From Bacillus_BD oryzisoli (GTDB taxonomy: Bacteria; Bacillota; Bacilli; Bacillales; Cytobacillaceae): a DNA stretch of 64,000 nt. The stretch covers positions 6,167,505-6,231,504 of the forward strand of contig NZ_CP137640.1 in the NCBI RefSeq assembly GCF_036670025.1. The letters are read 5' to 3'. Position 1 is the first letter of the stretch, and each line of letters opens with the position of its first letter. The translations under genes were made by a program, and so were the position numbers. The notes beneath the pieces are model-generated. The model saw only the letters and a program-made list of their open reading frames with translations, did not search any database and was not told where the DNA came from. Shown here in pieces: positions 34,290 to 43,937 of this stretch.

Positions 34290-35084
34290 TTAGACAGCGG
34301 TAAGTGGTGTAGGCGTCTTAGGATCTGTATCATATAGGGCGACCTGTTCTCCGACTATGATCCCCTTCGTTTCAAGTGTTTGTGCAACGGCCATTCTGGC
34401 TAAATCTTTCATATTATTATCCAGACTTAAATGGGCCAGATAAATCCCTTTCGTATGATCGCCGATGACATCACTCATCGCAAGTGCTGCATCCTCATTG
34501 GAGACGTGACCGACATCGCTTAAAATTCTTCGTTTGATATTCCAAGGATAGCGGCCCATCCGCAGCATACTGACATCATGATTACTTTCAAAAACATACG
34601 TATCTGCATTTGAAATAGTACCCTTCATGCGGTCACTTACATAACCGGTATCCGTGATGAGCACCAACTTCTTCCCTTCATGATGAAAAACATAAAACAT
34701 CGGCTCTGCCGCATCATGTGATACACCAAACGACTCAATGTCTACTGAGCCAAAGCTTTTGACCGTTTCCATGCCAAAAACAAATTTCTGCTCTGTAGGT
34801 ACTTCTCCAATAAGATGGTCCATTGCCTTCCACGTTTTCTCGTTTGCAAAGACCGGAAGCTTATATTTACGAGCGAGTATGCCGACACCTTTAATATGGT
34901 CACTATGTTCATGGGTCACAAAAATCCCTGAAAGCTTACTTATATCACGACCAATCTGTTCAAACAATGCTTCCATTTGCTTGCCGCTAAAACCGGCATC
35001 AACTAAAAAAGAATGATTTTCAGATTCAATAAAGGTCGCATTCCCCGTACTTCCGCTCGCAAGAACACTAAATTGTAACGCCAT
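34290..35084 (-). CDS. walJ: WalJ (YycJ) MBL-fold hydrolase
   Basis: A beta-lactamase-fold protein of about 264 residues with THEHSDH (H58, H60, D62, H63) and an N-terminal LASGSTGNATFIE typical of YycJ, a predicted nuclease. ATG 35084 is preferred over the in-frame GTG at 35093. It begins five bases after the walI stop and belongs to the walRKHIJ operon. Confidence 0.95.
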   Translation of the reverse strand: MALQFSVLASGSTGNATFIESENHSFLVDAGFSGKQMEALFEQIGRDISKLSGIFVTHEHSDHIKGVGILARKYKLPVFANEKTWKAMDHLIGEVPTEQKFVFGMETVKSFGSVDIESFGVSHDAAEPMFYVFHHEGKKLVLITDTGYVSDRMKGTISNADTYVFESNHDVSMLRMGRYPWNIKRRILSDVGHVSNEDAALAMSDVIGDHTKGIYLAHLSLDNNMKDLARMAVAQTLETKGIIVGEQVALYDTDPKTPTPLTAV

Positions 35085-35089
35085 TCTTC

Positions 35090-35899
35090 TCACTCCACTG
35101 CTTTTTTATCTTTTAATTCTACTATTTCTCCATCAAAGGCACTGACAAATAGCTTTTCTTTGTTATCCACTGTAAAGCACCAGGCTGGATTTAACACTTG
35201 TGCAGATTCGGAAACATCAACTAATGTATAGTAGCCTAACTCTACTTCTGTAATGGAACTCTTCGGTTTCAATAGCTTATTTGTATTATAAAGTGCTTCT
35301 ATTGCTTTTATCGGCTGAATAATTTTTTCCGACTTAGCAAGCTTTTCTATTTCTTCAAGATAGGTTTGTTTATAGCCAGTAATTTCATTATCCTCATTAA
35401 TATAAAAAATAAGCTTCCCTTTAACATTTTCAAACAGTGTTTTTCCTTCATAGTTCTGGGCATAAATAATCATCGTTCCATCCTTGTTTTTTTCCCAAAA
35501 GCGATAATCTTCACCATATAAAATATGATTTTTTATAAAACTATTTAATTCAGATGGACCAAACTTATCCGAGACTTTCAATGGCTCATTAAGAGTCGAC
35601 TCCAATGTAGTGCCATCTTTAATGGTGATCTTTTGACCAGATAGAAGATCTTTTTCCTTATCCTCATCCTTAAACACTTTTGGCTTTGCCTTTAAGTATT
35701 GGTCCTCAACATAACCTTTTGGCAGTGGGACATAATCAATTTCATCAGCCATTAAGCGTTTTTCGATCGATGCTTCATTTTCCCTTTTTACCACTTCATA
35801 CTGACTGGCATCCCAGATTTTAAAGAATTCATACATTAAATATATATCAAGAATAAGGAAGGAAATAATGAAAATAGTTTTTATCTTACTCCAATCCAT
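35090..35899 (-). CDS. walI: WalI (YycI), regulator of the WalRK system
   Basis: Begins with ATG 35899 behind GGAGGGG, overlapping the end of walH by 14 bases; the longer frame to 35947 is within walH. It has one N-terminal transmembrane helix (IFIISFLILDIYLMYEF) and an extracytoplasmic domain. With WalH it binds WalK in the membrane and restrains the kinase (established in B. subtilis). Confidence 0.95.
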   Translation of the reverse strand: MDWSKIKTIFIISFLILDIYLMYEFFKIWDASQYEVVKRENEASIEKRLMADEIDYVPLPKGYVEDQYLKAKPKVFKDEDKEKDLLSGQKITIKDGTTLESTLNEPLKVSDKFGPSELNSFIKNHILYGEDYRFWEKNKDGTMIIYAQNYEGKTLFENVKGKLIFYINEDNEITGYKQTYLEEIEKLAKSEKIIQPIKAIEALYNTNKLLKPKSSITEVELGYYTLVDVSESAQVLNPAWCFTVDNKEKLFVSAFDGEIVELKDKKAVE

Positions 35900-37226
35900 T
35901 CTGTTCCCCTCCATACTCACTCGTAGTAAGCGGCTTCCAGACCCCATTATATAAGTAATACCATTTAGGCTCTAATTGTATCAGCAAAGACTGGGCATTC
36001 ATTGTCATTTCATAACCAATTTTTATATCTTCCAGCAGGTTCGGATTAAATTTTTCTATGCTCCGAATTTTCTCTAGAGCTGTGGTACCGGACTCAAGTA
36101 TTCGAGGTGAGGGTGAGGTGAAAGTTAGTAACCCCAGGGAAAAATTATTGCGTATATAACGGCTGATATCCGTATTCCCCCATACGAGCTGGATTTTTGA
36201 AATGTCTGCGTCTGGGTCTGCATTTTTACTGAATACAGGATACCCATCCTGACCATATAAGCGAAAATGAACTGTGCTTTGATCAGTATCCATATAAACA
36301 AAACGATATTTATCAGTCCAGCCTCCATGACTATTCACAAAGTCAATGCTTCTTTTTAATAGATCATTTTTATCGATATCCTGATTACCAACCTCCGATG
36401 GATCAATATAAGAAATCGTATTCGCGTCCGTATCAACTTTCATTAAGCTTGAAGCATCGGTATACTCTTCACCTGTTGCAATATAGTTTTTCTGTACAAG
36501 AGTAGGGTCTTTGAATAAGGCATTTTTAAATTTACCAGCATCTAATGGATCGGAGAGATACTGATAGCTATAGATTTCCGTTTCCGCTTCAGGCAAATAA
36601 ATTCTTCGTCCGGCTTCAGTTATATAAGGAAAATACTTAGGATAGGATTTTGCCGCTTCAACATAAGCCCCTTTAAAATCAGAAATGAGTGATAAGTGAA
36701 CCTCACTTCGATATATTTTTTCCTCTTCACGCGAAGCAAAATAAACCACTCCATACTCTCCCTGTTCCATATTCAAGGGAATAATAATTTGATCAAAATT
36801 GAAATTTGGTATATCCATTCCCTTAATTCCCAAGACACTTTTATACAAATCAATGTTAATGGCACTAGGGAATAGAATCTCAACAGCATCCTGATTATCT
36901 ACAAGGGAATATACACCCATCCCTTCTAACTGAATTCTCTCAAACCCATTCAAATTCCAACGGCTCATTTCATTTAAAAACTTTTCTACCTCGTTTTCTT
37001 CAAGGCTTCCATAGATGCCGCCTTCAATATGGTAGAGGATTTGCTCAGGTTTCACGATAGCCTTTATCGGTTTCTTCGTGCTAAAACTAACCTCCTGAAC
37101 GGTTTCGCCATTCTCCAATTTTTCATAATTTGGCTGGTATGTCCACAGATTCCAGGTTAACAGCAAACTGGCGCCTACGAGAATCGTTAAGATGATGGAT
37201 TTAATATTTTCATATGTCAATTCCAA
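35886..37226 (-). CDS. walH: WalH (YycH), regulator of the WalRK system
   Basis: A 446-residue protein with a single N-terminal membrane helix (IILTILVGASLLLTWNLW) and a large outside domain of the YycH family. It overlaps the walK end by 10 bases, indicating coupled translation. With WalI it keeps WalK activity in check. Confidence 0.95.
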   Translation of the reverse strand: MELTYENIKSIILTILVGASLLLTWNLWTYQPNYEKLENGETVQEVSFSTKKPIKAIVKPEQILYHIEGGIYGSLEENEVEKFLNEMSRWNLNGFERIQLEGMGVYSLVDNQDAVEILFPSAINIDLYKSVLGIKGMDIPNFNFDQIIIPLNMEQGEYGVVYFASREEEKIYRSEVHLSLISDFKGAYVEAAKSYPKYFPYITEAGRRIYLPEAETEIYSYQYLSDPLDAGKFKNALFKDPTLVQKNYIATGEEYTDASSLMKVDTDANTISYIDPSEVGNQDIDKNDLLKRSIDFVNSHGGWTDKYRFVYMDTDQSTVHFRLYGQDGYPVFSKNADPDADISKIQLVWGNTDISRYIRNNFSLGLLTFTSPSPRILESGTTALEKIRSIEKFNPNLLEDIKIGYEMTMNAQSLLIQLEPKWYYLYNGVWKPLTTSEYGGEQNGLE

Positions 37227-39064
37227 TCATCCCCCTCGTCCTCGTACTTTTCGTATGGCAGACTAAAGAAGATCGTTGTTCCTTTTCCTTCGATACTTCT
37301 TGCCCAAATATGACCGTCATGTGCTTCAACCATCTCCTTCGCAATGGCAAGACCAAGCCCGGTTCCGCCCAGCTTCCTTGACCTTGCTTTGTCAACACGA
37401 TAAAAGCGGCCAAAGATTTTATTTACATTGCCTTTCGGGATTCCCACACCCTGATCCGTAATGCTGACAATAATTTGATCTTCCTGCTCCTTAATTCTAA
37501 AGGTAACTTTGCCTCCTTCAGGCGAGTACTTCAAGGCATTAGAAATAACATTATCAATTACCTGTGTTAGTTTATCAGGATCAATTTCCATTAAGATAGG
37601 CTTATCGGGCAGCTTTCTTTCAAAATCTACAGTCTGTTCCTTTGTCAATTCAAAGCGGTCAATAATCCGGTTAAAAAACACTACAAAATCGACCCATTCC
37701 TTCGACAGTTTATAGTCCTTACTATCCATTTTTGATAACTGTAAAAGGTCATTCACCAAGCGTATCATTCGTTCTGTTTCATTTTGAGCAACATTTAAAA
37801 AGTTTGGTGCAATGTCTTTATCCTGCCAAGCCCCGTCACTTAAAGCCTCCAAATAACTTCTCATCGTTGTTAAAGGAGTCCGCAGTTCATGGGACACGTT
37901 TGCCACGAACTCACGGCGTTCCATCTCAATCTTTTCCTGCTCCGTAACATCATGTAAAACAGTAATTAAACCATTTACAAACCCTGTTTCCTTCTGTATA
38001 ACAGAAAAATTAGCACGCAAAATATATGGATTTCCCTCCGTACTATAATCTAGAATAACGGAGTCCTTTTCTGACACCAATTCATCAAAAGTATATTCAT
38101 TTTCAAGGTCGAGAAGGGATACAATCGGTGTTGAAAGCACGGTTTCACGTGAAACATTCAACATTAAGGCTGCCTGGTCATTAATCAAGATAACACGGCC
38201 GCGCCGGTCAGTTGCAATGACCCCGTCCGTCATATAAGAAAGCACCGATGACAGTTTTCGCCTCTCACTTTCCGTCGAGCTTTGCGCCTCTTGAAGCTTT
38301 TTTGTTAAATTATTAAAGGTAAACGCAAGCTGACCGATTTCATCATTGCCATATACCTTTACTTTACGGGAATAGTTCCCTTTTGACAAAGCGACGGCCT
38401 GCCGTCTCATATCTGAAATCGGCTTTGTAATCGCACGTGCCAGTAAAAAACCTAAAACCACCGTAATGGCCAATGCGATGATGGTTCCCGTGATAAAGAT
38501 TTGATTGATTTGCTTCATTTGCACATAAACATTTTCAATCTTTGAGACAAAGTAAATGACTCCGACTACCTCACCTTTAGAATTAACAGGACTTGTTAAT
38601 ACCCAAATGCGCTTACCTGTCTGCGGGTCAATCATTTCCCGGCCATCATCCTGTCCGGTTGCCTGCACTCTTCGAATGATTGTATCGGTTGACTTCTTAC
38701 CGACTAATATCTGATTATCAGGATCAGAGGTGCCGAGGATTTTCTGTGTATTTCCATCAACGACCCGAATGACTCGAACCTCAAGAATGTCTTCTGTGCG
38801 GTAATCCGCAAGTATATTTCTAATATCAGTTTCTAAGTCTTCCACAGTTTCATCTGGTCCGAGTTCTTTCGTTAACAATTCTTCAACATAATAGGTAAGG
38901 AGGTTCTTCTTGTCATAAATCGATGTCTCGAAATTTTTCTTTAGTGTTGTTTCTAACTGTCTTACAAAGTAAACACCAATCACCTGCATGGCAATAATTA
39001 TCAGCAGCATATAGATAAGAACAGTTTTGTGCTGAACGGATTGAAAAAAGCCAACTTTTCTCAT
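37217..39064 (-). CDS. walK: WalK (YycG) sensor histidine kinase
   Basis: A 615-residue protein: two transmembrane helices (about 13-33 and 188-210) around an outside sensor domain, then HAMP, PAS, HisKA and HATPase. The phosphorylated histidine is H392 (VANVSHELRTPL). It is the essential kinase of cell-wall homeostasis. A parS-like sequence is embedded in the PAS-coding part at 38141. Confidence 0.97.
   Translation of the reverse strand: MRKVGFFQSVQHKTVLIYMLLIIIAMQVIGVYFVRQLETTLKKNFETSIYDKKNLLTYYVEELLTKELGPDETVEDLETDIRNILADYRTEDILEVRVIRVVDGNTQKILGTSDPDNQILVGKKSTDTIIRRVQATGQDDGREMIDPQTGKRIWVLTSPVNSKGEVVGVIYFVSKIENVYVQMKQINQIFITGTIIALAITVVLGFLLARAITKPISDMRRQAVALSKGNYSRKVKVYGNDEIGQLAFTFNNLTKKLQEAQSSTESERRKLSSVLSYMTDGVIATDRRGRVILINDQAALMLNVSRETVLSTPIVSLLDLENEYTFDELVSEKDSVILDYSTEGNPYILRANFSVIQKETGFVNGLITVLHDVTEQEKIEMERREFVANVSHELRTPLTTMRSYLEALSDGAWQDKDIAPNFLNVAQNETERMIRLVNDLLQLSKMDSKDYKLSKEWVDFVVFFNRIIDRFELTKEQTVDFERKLPDKPILMEIDPDKLTQVIDNVISNALKYSPEGGKVTFRIKEQEDQIIVSITDQGVGIPKGNVNKIFGRFYRVDKARSRKLGGTGLGLAIAKEMVEAHDGHIWARSIEGKGTTIFFSLPYEKYEDEGDDWN
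38141..38156. other. parS-like site inside walK
   Basis: GGTTTCACGTGAAACA matches the parS consensus TGTTTCACGTGAAACA at 15 of 16 bases, including the full 14-base palindrome. It codes for the NVSRET region of WalK. Confidence 0.85.
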
Positions 39065-39070
39065 GAGCGA

Positions 39071-39781
39071 TTATGACTCCTGTTCAGGATTTCGAAGATA
39101 ATAGCCGACTCCTCTTCTCGTTACAATCCAAAGCGGATGACTTGGGTTATCTTCAATTTTTTCCCGCAAACGTCTTACGGTTACATCCACCGTCCGAACA
39201 TCACCGAAATAATCATAGCCCCAAACCGTTTGCAGTAAATGTTCCCTTGTCATAACCTGTCCAATATGCTGGGCTAAATAATGAAGCAATTCAAACTCAC
39301 GGTGGGTTAACTCGATCGTTTCTCCACGTTTTGAAACAATATAGGCATCAGGATGGATCGTTAAAGAGCCGATTGAAATTTCATTTTTCTCTTCTTCATC
39401 TGTAACAGCAGCAACAGCTTGATGACGTCTTAAATTAGCCTTTACACGGGCAATTAATTCTCTTGTACTGAATGGTTTTGTAATATAGTCATCTGCTCCA
39501 AGCTCCAGTCCAAGCACTTTATCAATCTCAGAGTCCTTTGCTGTCAGCATAATAATTGGCATTTCATATTTTTTACGGATTTCCCGGCATACTTCCATGC
39601 CATCCAGCTGTGGAAGCATAATATCAAGTAACACTAAATCAGGTACAATCGCATCCACCATTTCCAATGCCTCATTACCATCATAGGCACAGGTAACTTC
39701 ATAACCTTCCTTTACTAAATTAAACTGTAATATATCTGCAATTGGCTTCTCATCATCAACAACAAGAATTTTCTTATTCAT
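39071..39781 (-). CDS. walR: WalR (YycF) response regulator
   Basis: A 236-residue OmpR-type regulator: receiver domain with phospho-acceptor D53 (LLDIMLPQ) and a C-terminal winged helix (HREFELLHYLAQHIGQVMTREHLLQTVWG...RRLREKIE). It is the first gene of walRKHIJ and controls autolysin and cell-wall genes. Confidence 0.97.
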   Translation of the reverse strand: MNKKILVVDDEKPIADILQFNLVKEGYEVTCAYDGNEALEMVDAIVPDLVLLDIMLPQLDGMEVCREIRKKYEMPIIMLTAKDSEIDKVLGLELGADDYITKPFSTRELIARVKANLRRHQAVAAVTDEEEKNEISIGSLTIHPDAYIVSKRGETIELTHREFELLHYLAQHIGQVMTREHLLQTVWGYDYFGDVRTVDVTVRRLREKIEDNPSHPLWIVTRRGVGYYLRNPEQES

Positions 39782-40050
39782 ATTTTTCCCTCGTTCCTTT
39801 CGAATCTTGAATGATTATCTTTTCGTCATAACAATCAAAATTATAAATAATACGCAACATTACACACATGTTTCCTAGTTTACTTTATCATTTTATCCCT
39901 TGACATTCACCTTTTTCAATAGTGAGCCCTTCCCTTATTACAGGATTGTAACAAATACAGAAGGGGGCAGGGGAGGCGCAGTTCTTTTGCTTTCATTTGA
40001 GTATATAAGAAGTAAAAATCTTTCATTTTTATTCAATAGATTAAATTTAT
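39782..40050. other. region upstream of walR
   Basis: Leader and promoter region of walR. It is AT-rich and I see no further gene. The tRNA cluster terminator marks its right border. Confidence 0.4.
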
Positions 40051-40093
40051 GTAACAAAAAGGAGTATGACGTAATCATACTCCTTTTTGTTAC
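40051..40093 (-). terminator. terminator of the tRNA cluster
   Basis: A 19-bp stem GTAACAAAAAGGAGTATGA pairs with TCATACTCCTTTTTGTTAC. It ends the Lys-Glu-Asp-Phe transcript just after tRNA-Phe. Confidence 0.9.
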
Positions 40094-40099
40094 ATTGGA

Positions 40100-40172
40100 T
40101 GGCTCAGGACGGAATCGAACCGCCGACACATGGATTTTCAGTCCATTGCTCTACCGACTGAGCTACTGAGCC
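40100..40172 (-). tRNA. tRNA-Phe (GAA)
   Basis: Cloverleaf with acceptor GGCTCAG/CTGAGCC, D arm AGCTCAGTCGGTAGAGC, anticodon loop around GAA and T arm GGCGGTTCGATTCCGTC. CCA is not encoded. Confidence 0.96.
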
Positions 40173-40235
40173 ATATCTATTTATTATATTAAAAAAGCTC
40201 TATATAAACAGCAGAGATTACCGCTGGAATAAAGA

Positions 40236-40312
40236 TGGCGGTCCGGACGGGACTCGAACCCGCGACCTCCTGCGTGACAGGCAGGCATTCTAACCAACTG
40301 AACTACCGGACC
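40236..40312 (-). tRNA. tRNA-Asp (GTC)
   Basis: Acceptor GGTCCGG/CCGGACC, anticodon GTC in CCTGCCTGTCACGCAGG, T loop GGTTCGAGTCCC; CCA is encoded. Confidence 0.96.
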
Positions 40313-40337
40313 ATATATTATTTACATTGTTTTGTAT

Positions 40338-40380
40338 AGCTGCGACGCCTAGGCTGAGCAAGGCGCCTCCGCTTTCTAGA
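40338..40380. repeat. GC-rich intergenic repeat, short copy
   Basis: CTGCGACGCCTAGGCTGAGC then AAGGCGCCTCCGCTTTC. It belongs to the dispersed family with GCGCCTAG and GGCGCCTCCGCTTTT ends, here between tRNA-Glu and tRNA-Asp. Confidence 0.7.
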
Positions 40381-40452
40381 TGACCCGTACGGGATTCGAA
40401 CCCGTGTTACCGCCGTGAAAGGGCGGTGTCTTAACCGCTTGACCAACGGGCC
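40381..40452 (-). tRNA. tRNA-Glu (TTC)
   Basis: Acceptor GGCCCGT/ACGGGTC, anticodon TTC in CCGCCCTTTCACGGCGG and T loop GGTTCGAATCCC. CCA is not encoded. Confidence 0.96.
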
Positions 40453-40459
40453 ATAACAA

Positions 40460-40535
40460 TGGTGAGCCATGAAGGACTCGAACCTTCGACCCTCTGATTA
40501 AAAGTCAGATGCTCTACCGACTGAGCTAATGGCTC
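40460..40535 (-). tRNA. tRNA-Lys (TTT)
   Basis: Acceptor GAGCCAT/ATGGCTC, anticodon TTT in TCTGACTTTTAATCAGA, T loop GGTTCGAGTCC; CCA encoded. First tRNA of the four-gene cluster. Confidence 0.96.
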
Positions 40536-40633
40536 TTACTAAAATTTGGTGTCGTTCATGACGACGCTTTTTATAATATCATAGAAAAGTAGACAAGTGC
40601 AACAACTTTTTAAAAGTTTTTTTCCACTTATAC

Positions 40634-40670
40634 AAAAAACAGGGAAGAGAAGCATATGGCTTCTCTTCCT
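40634..40670 (-). terminator. purA terminator
   Basis: GGAAGAGAAGC/GCTTCTCTTCC followed by CTGTTTTTTG on the minus strand. It lies past the repeat that follows purA. Confidence 0.88.
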
Positions 40671-40677
40671 AGATCTG

Positions 40678-40822
40678 TCTAGCTACAGCGCCTAGTGGAC
40701 TTCACAACCCTCCCTACGATAAGTCAACATCCAATCGCACTAACGTGCTCTTAGTGTTTCCTTTATCTCGGTCCGGATGCTCCAATCCATACGCCGCTGG
40801 GCAAGGCGCCTCCGCTTTTCTA
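40678..40822. repeat. GC-rich intergenic repeat, long copy
   Basis: Ends CTAGCTACAGCGCCTAG and GGGCAAGGCGCCTCCGCTTTT, with an unrelated-looking middle. It sits between purA and its terminator. Confidence 0.75.
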
Positions 40823-40824
40823 CC

Positions 40825-42117
40825 TTAGGCTTGACGCCAAGGGCTGCGAATAACATTTGTTTGTGTACGGTCAGGACCAACTGAGAATGTTGTAAGCGGA
40901 ATTCCAGTTAGTTGGGATACACGCTCTACATAATGACGGGCGTTTTCTGGAAGCTCGTCAAGTGAGCGGCAGCCTGTAATATCTTCTTTCCAGCCAGGAA
41001 GCTCTTCATAAACCGGCTCACATGCTTCAAGCACCTTTAAGCTGGCAGGGAACTCTTCAATCACTTCTCCATTGTAACGATAAGCCACACAGATCTTCAA
41101 CGTCTCAATGCCTGATAGAACGTCAATAGAGTTTAGCGACAAATCAGTCAATCCGCTGACACGGCGGGCATGACGAACAACAACACTGTCAAACCAGCCC
41201 ACACGGCGCGGACGGCCTGTTGTTGTACCATACTCACGACCTACTTCACGAATTTGATTGCCGATTTCATTATTTAATTCAGTAGGGAAAGGACCATCAC
41301 CAACACGGCTTGTATAGGCTTTACATACTCCAACCACATGAGTGATTTTTGAAGGACCTACACCCGAACCGATGGTTACTCCGCCTGCAACTGGATTTGA
41401 AGAGGTTACAAATGGATATGTACCTTGGTCAATGTCTAGCATAACGCCTTGAGCACCTTCAAACAATACACGACGACCATCATCCAGTGCATCATTTAAC
41501 ACAACAGATGTATCACAAACATATTTTTTAACCTGCTGGCCGTACTCATAATATTCATCTAAAATATCTTCAATTTTAAAACCTTCTGTTTCATAGAATT
41601 TCTCTAACATCCGGTTTTTTTCTTTCAAGTTATGAGCAAGCTTTTCTTCAAATACTTCACGGTCTAGAAGGTCGGCAATACGGATACCTGTTCTTGCTGC
41701 CTTATCCATGTATGCAGGCCCAATCCCTTTTTTCGTTGTACCAATTTTATTAGCACCTTTGCGTTCTTCTTCCACCTCATCCAAGCGGATATGGTAAGGT
41801 AAAATCACATGGGCACGGTTACTGATACGAAGATTATCAGTTGCTACACCTTTTTCATGTAAGTAAGCTAATTCCTCTACTAATGCTTTCGGATCAACTA
41901 CCATCCCATTCCCGATCACACTAATTTTTTCTTTATAAAAGATACCTGATGGAATTAAGTGAAGTTTATATGTCTCACCATTGAACTTAATAGTGTGCCC
42001 AGCGTTATTTCCACCTTGATAACGGGCAATCACTTCTGCATTTTCTGAAAGGAAGTCTGTAATTTTTCCCTTTCCTTCGTCTCCCCATTGCGTACCAACA
42101 ACTACTACTGATGACAT
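40825..42117 (-). CDS. purA: adenylosuccinate synthetase
   Basis: About 430 residues from ATG 42117 (GGAGGTG nine bases upstream; the longer frame to 42135 is not used). GTQWGDEGKGK is the GTP-binding loop with the catalytic Asp, followed by NAGHTI with the catalytic His. It joins IMP and aspartate on the way to AMP. PurBox-like sequences and a structured leader lie upstream. Confidence 0.97.
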   Translation of the reverse strand: MSSVVVVGTQWGDEGKGKITDFLSENAEVIARYQGGNNAGHTIKFNGETYKLHLIPSGIFYKEKISVIGNGMVVDPKALVEELAYLHEKGVATDNLRISNRAHVILPYHIRLDEVEEERKGANKIGTTKKGIGPAYMDKAARTGIRIADLLDREVFEEKLAHNLKEKNRMLEKFYETEGFKIEDILDEYYEYGQQVKKYVCDTSVVLNDALDDGRRVLFEGAQGVMLDIDQGTYPFVTSSNPVAGGVTIGSGVGPSKITHVVGVCKAYTSRVGDGPFPTELNNEIGNQIREVGREYGTTTGRPRRVGWFDSVVVRHARRVSGLTDLSLNSIDVLSGIETLKICVAYRYNGEVIEEFPASLKVLEACEPVYEELPGWKEDITGCRSLDELPENARHYVERVSQLTGIPLTTFSVGPDRTQTNVIRSPWRQA

Positions 42118-42184
42118 GTAAAAAAGCACCTCCAAAGGTTACGGTCATTATTTTATTTAAGTATACGTTATCAACTTGATGCAA

Positions 42185-42238
42185 GTCTTGCCACGGCGCA
42201 CAGGCTACAAAAAACGAGCCTTCCCGAGGACCCAAGAC
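42185..42238 (-). promoter_or_regulatory. structured element in the purA leader
   Basis: On the minus strand GTCTTG and CAAGAC close a long stem, with an inner AGGCT/AGCCT hairpin whose loop contains six T. It lies about 70-120 bases before the purA start. Not recognised as a known riboswitch. Confidence 0.4.
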
Positions 42239-42301
42239 AAAAAAACATTATTATCATCAAACAACTTATAGTTTACCAATGATTGTTCTTAAAATCAATA
42301 A

Positions 42302-42340
42302 AACCCGAACATTTTAAAATAAATATAATGATATGTTCGT
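42302..42340. promoter_or_regulatory. PurBox pair (PurR binding) upstream of purA
   Basis: AACCCGAACATT (42302-42313) and the inverted ATGTTCGT (42333-42340) match the PurR box core CCGAACAWT, 18 to 19 bases apart. PurR control of purA is known in B. subtilis. Confidence 0.6.
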
Positions 42341-42393
42341 ATAAATATAACTATATCCTTTTTCAACGAAATAGATTAATAGAAAAACATCAT

Positions 42394-42432
42394 AAAAAAA
42401 AGACCTGCAGGCAACTGCGTGCCATACAAGTC
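42394..42432 (-). terminator. dnaB helicase gene terminator
   Basis: GACTTG...GGC/GCC...CAGGTC followed by eight T on the minus strand. Confidence 0.8.
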
Positions 42433-42452
42433 ATTTTATAGCTCGATAATCA

Positions 42453-43817
42453 CTACGCACCAGGCGGAACAGCAGAATCATCAAACCGCCGTTCAAGATT
42501 AACGAATTTATTATACTCTTTTACAAAGGCAAGGGAGACGGTTCCTGTCGGGCCGTTACGCTGTTTGGCAATAATGATTTCAATGATATTCTTATTCTCT
42601 GATTCTTTATCATAATAATCATCACGGTATAAAAAGGCTACAATATCAGCATCCTGCTCAATACTTCCTGATTCACGGATGTCTGACATCATTGGGCGCT
42701 TATCCTGACGCTGCTCAACACCACGGGAAAGCTGGGAAAGAGCAATAACAGGCACCTGCAGCTCACGGGCAAGTGCTTTTAAGGAACGGGAAATTTCCGA
42801 TACCTCTTGCTGACGGTTTTCGCCGGATCGGCCGCTTCCAAGTACTAACTGCAAATAGTCGATAAGAATCATTCCTAGACCATGCTCTTGTTTTAACCGA
42901 CGGCACTTGGAACGGATATCCTGTACTCTGACCCCTGGAGTATCATCGATGTAAATACCTGCATTTGACAGGCTTCCCATAGCCATCGTCAACTTACCCC
43001 AGTCTTCATCAGTCAATGCCCCTGTTCTTAATCTCTGGGCGTCGATATTCCCCTCTGCACAAAGCATACGCATAACAAGCTGTTCAGCACCCATCTCCAA
43101 ACTGAAGATCGCGACGTTTTCGCCTGTTTTCGTTGCAACGTTCTGGGAAATGTTTAACGCGAAGGCTGTCTTACCAACAGATGGACGGGCACCCACAATA
43201 ATTAAATCATTCCGCTGGAAGCCTGCTGTCATTTTATCCAGTTCAGCGAATCCAGTCGCAATTCCTGTAATATCGCCAGCACGGTTATGCATCTGCTCAA
43301 TATTGTCGTAGGTACGGACTAAGACATCCTTAATATCGTGAAAGGCACCTGCATTTTTTCTTTGTGAAACAGCTAAAATATCTTTCTCCGCTTCACTTAA
43401 CAATGCATCGACTTCATCTTCACGCGTATAGCCTTCTTGGGCAATATTTGTTGCTGTTCGAATCAATCTGCGCAAAATAGACTTTTCTTCTACAATTTTC
43501 GCATAGTACTCAATATTCGCTGCCGTCGGTACAGAACCAGCTAATTCACTTAAATAGCTGATACCGCCAACGTCCTCTAATAATTTCTTCGCCGCAAGCT
43601 CTTCAGTAACTGTAATTAAATCGACGGCTTCCCCTTTATCATTCAATGACAGCATTGCATCGAAAATCCGTTGATGGGCGCCGCGGTAAAAATCTTCAGG
43701 AATCAAGATTTCGGATGCCAACGTAAGTGATGACGGCTCAAGAAAAATAGCCCCTAAAACTGCCTGCTCAGCCTCCATATTTTGAGGAGGAAGACGATCC
43801 GCCATTAATTCACTCAT
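42453..43817 (-). CDS. dnaB: replicative DNA helicase (DnaB family; named dnaC in B. subtilis)
   Basis: A 454-residue RecA-type hexameric helicase. The N-terminal DnaB domain (PPQNMEAEQAVLGAIFLEP) is followed by Walker A GARPSVGKTAFAL, Walker B MILIDYLQLV and the arginine-finger segment SRGVEQRQDKRPMMSDIRESGSIEQDAD. It unwinds DNA at the replication fork. It stands downstream of rplI. Confidence 0.97.
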   Translation of the reverse strand: MSELMADRLPPQNMEAEQAVLGAIFLEPSSLTLASEILIPEDFYRGAHQRIFDAMLSLNDKGEAVDLITVTEELAAKKLLEDVGGISYLSELAGSVPTAANIEYYAKIVEEKSILRRLIRTATNIAQEGYTREDEVDALLSEAEKDILAVSQRKNAGAFHDIKDVLVRTYDNIEQMHNRAGDITGIATGFAELDKMTAGFQRNDLIIVGARPSVGKTAFALNISQNVATKTGENVAIFSLEMGAEQLVMRMLCAEGNIDAQRLRTGALTDEDWGKLTMAMGSLSNAGIYIDDTPGVRVQDIRSKCRRLKQEHGLGMILIDYLQLVLGSGRSGENRQQEVSEISRSLKALARELQVPVIALSQLSRGVEQRQDKRPMMSDIRESGSIEQDADIVAFLYRDDYYDKESENKNIIEIIIAKQRNGPTGTVSLAFVKEYNKFVNLERRFDDSAVPPGA

Positions 43818-43937
43818 TCATTAACCCCCTTAATTGAAAGGCACCAGCCTTTCAGCTACTATCTATATCAATATATTACTCACTATATATAAACATCTAT
43901 TATCATAATCTATCATTATTTAATATAATTTCATAGC

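Noticed and set aside
39900..40169. Plus-strand frame covering the tRNA-Phe region
   Set aside because: It runs through a strong terminator and an antisense tRNA gene; no family resemblance.
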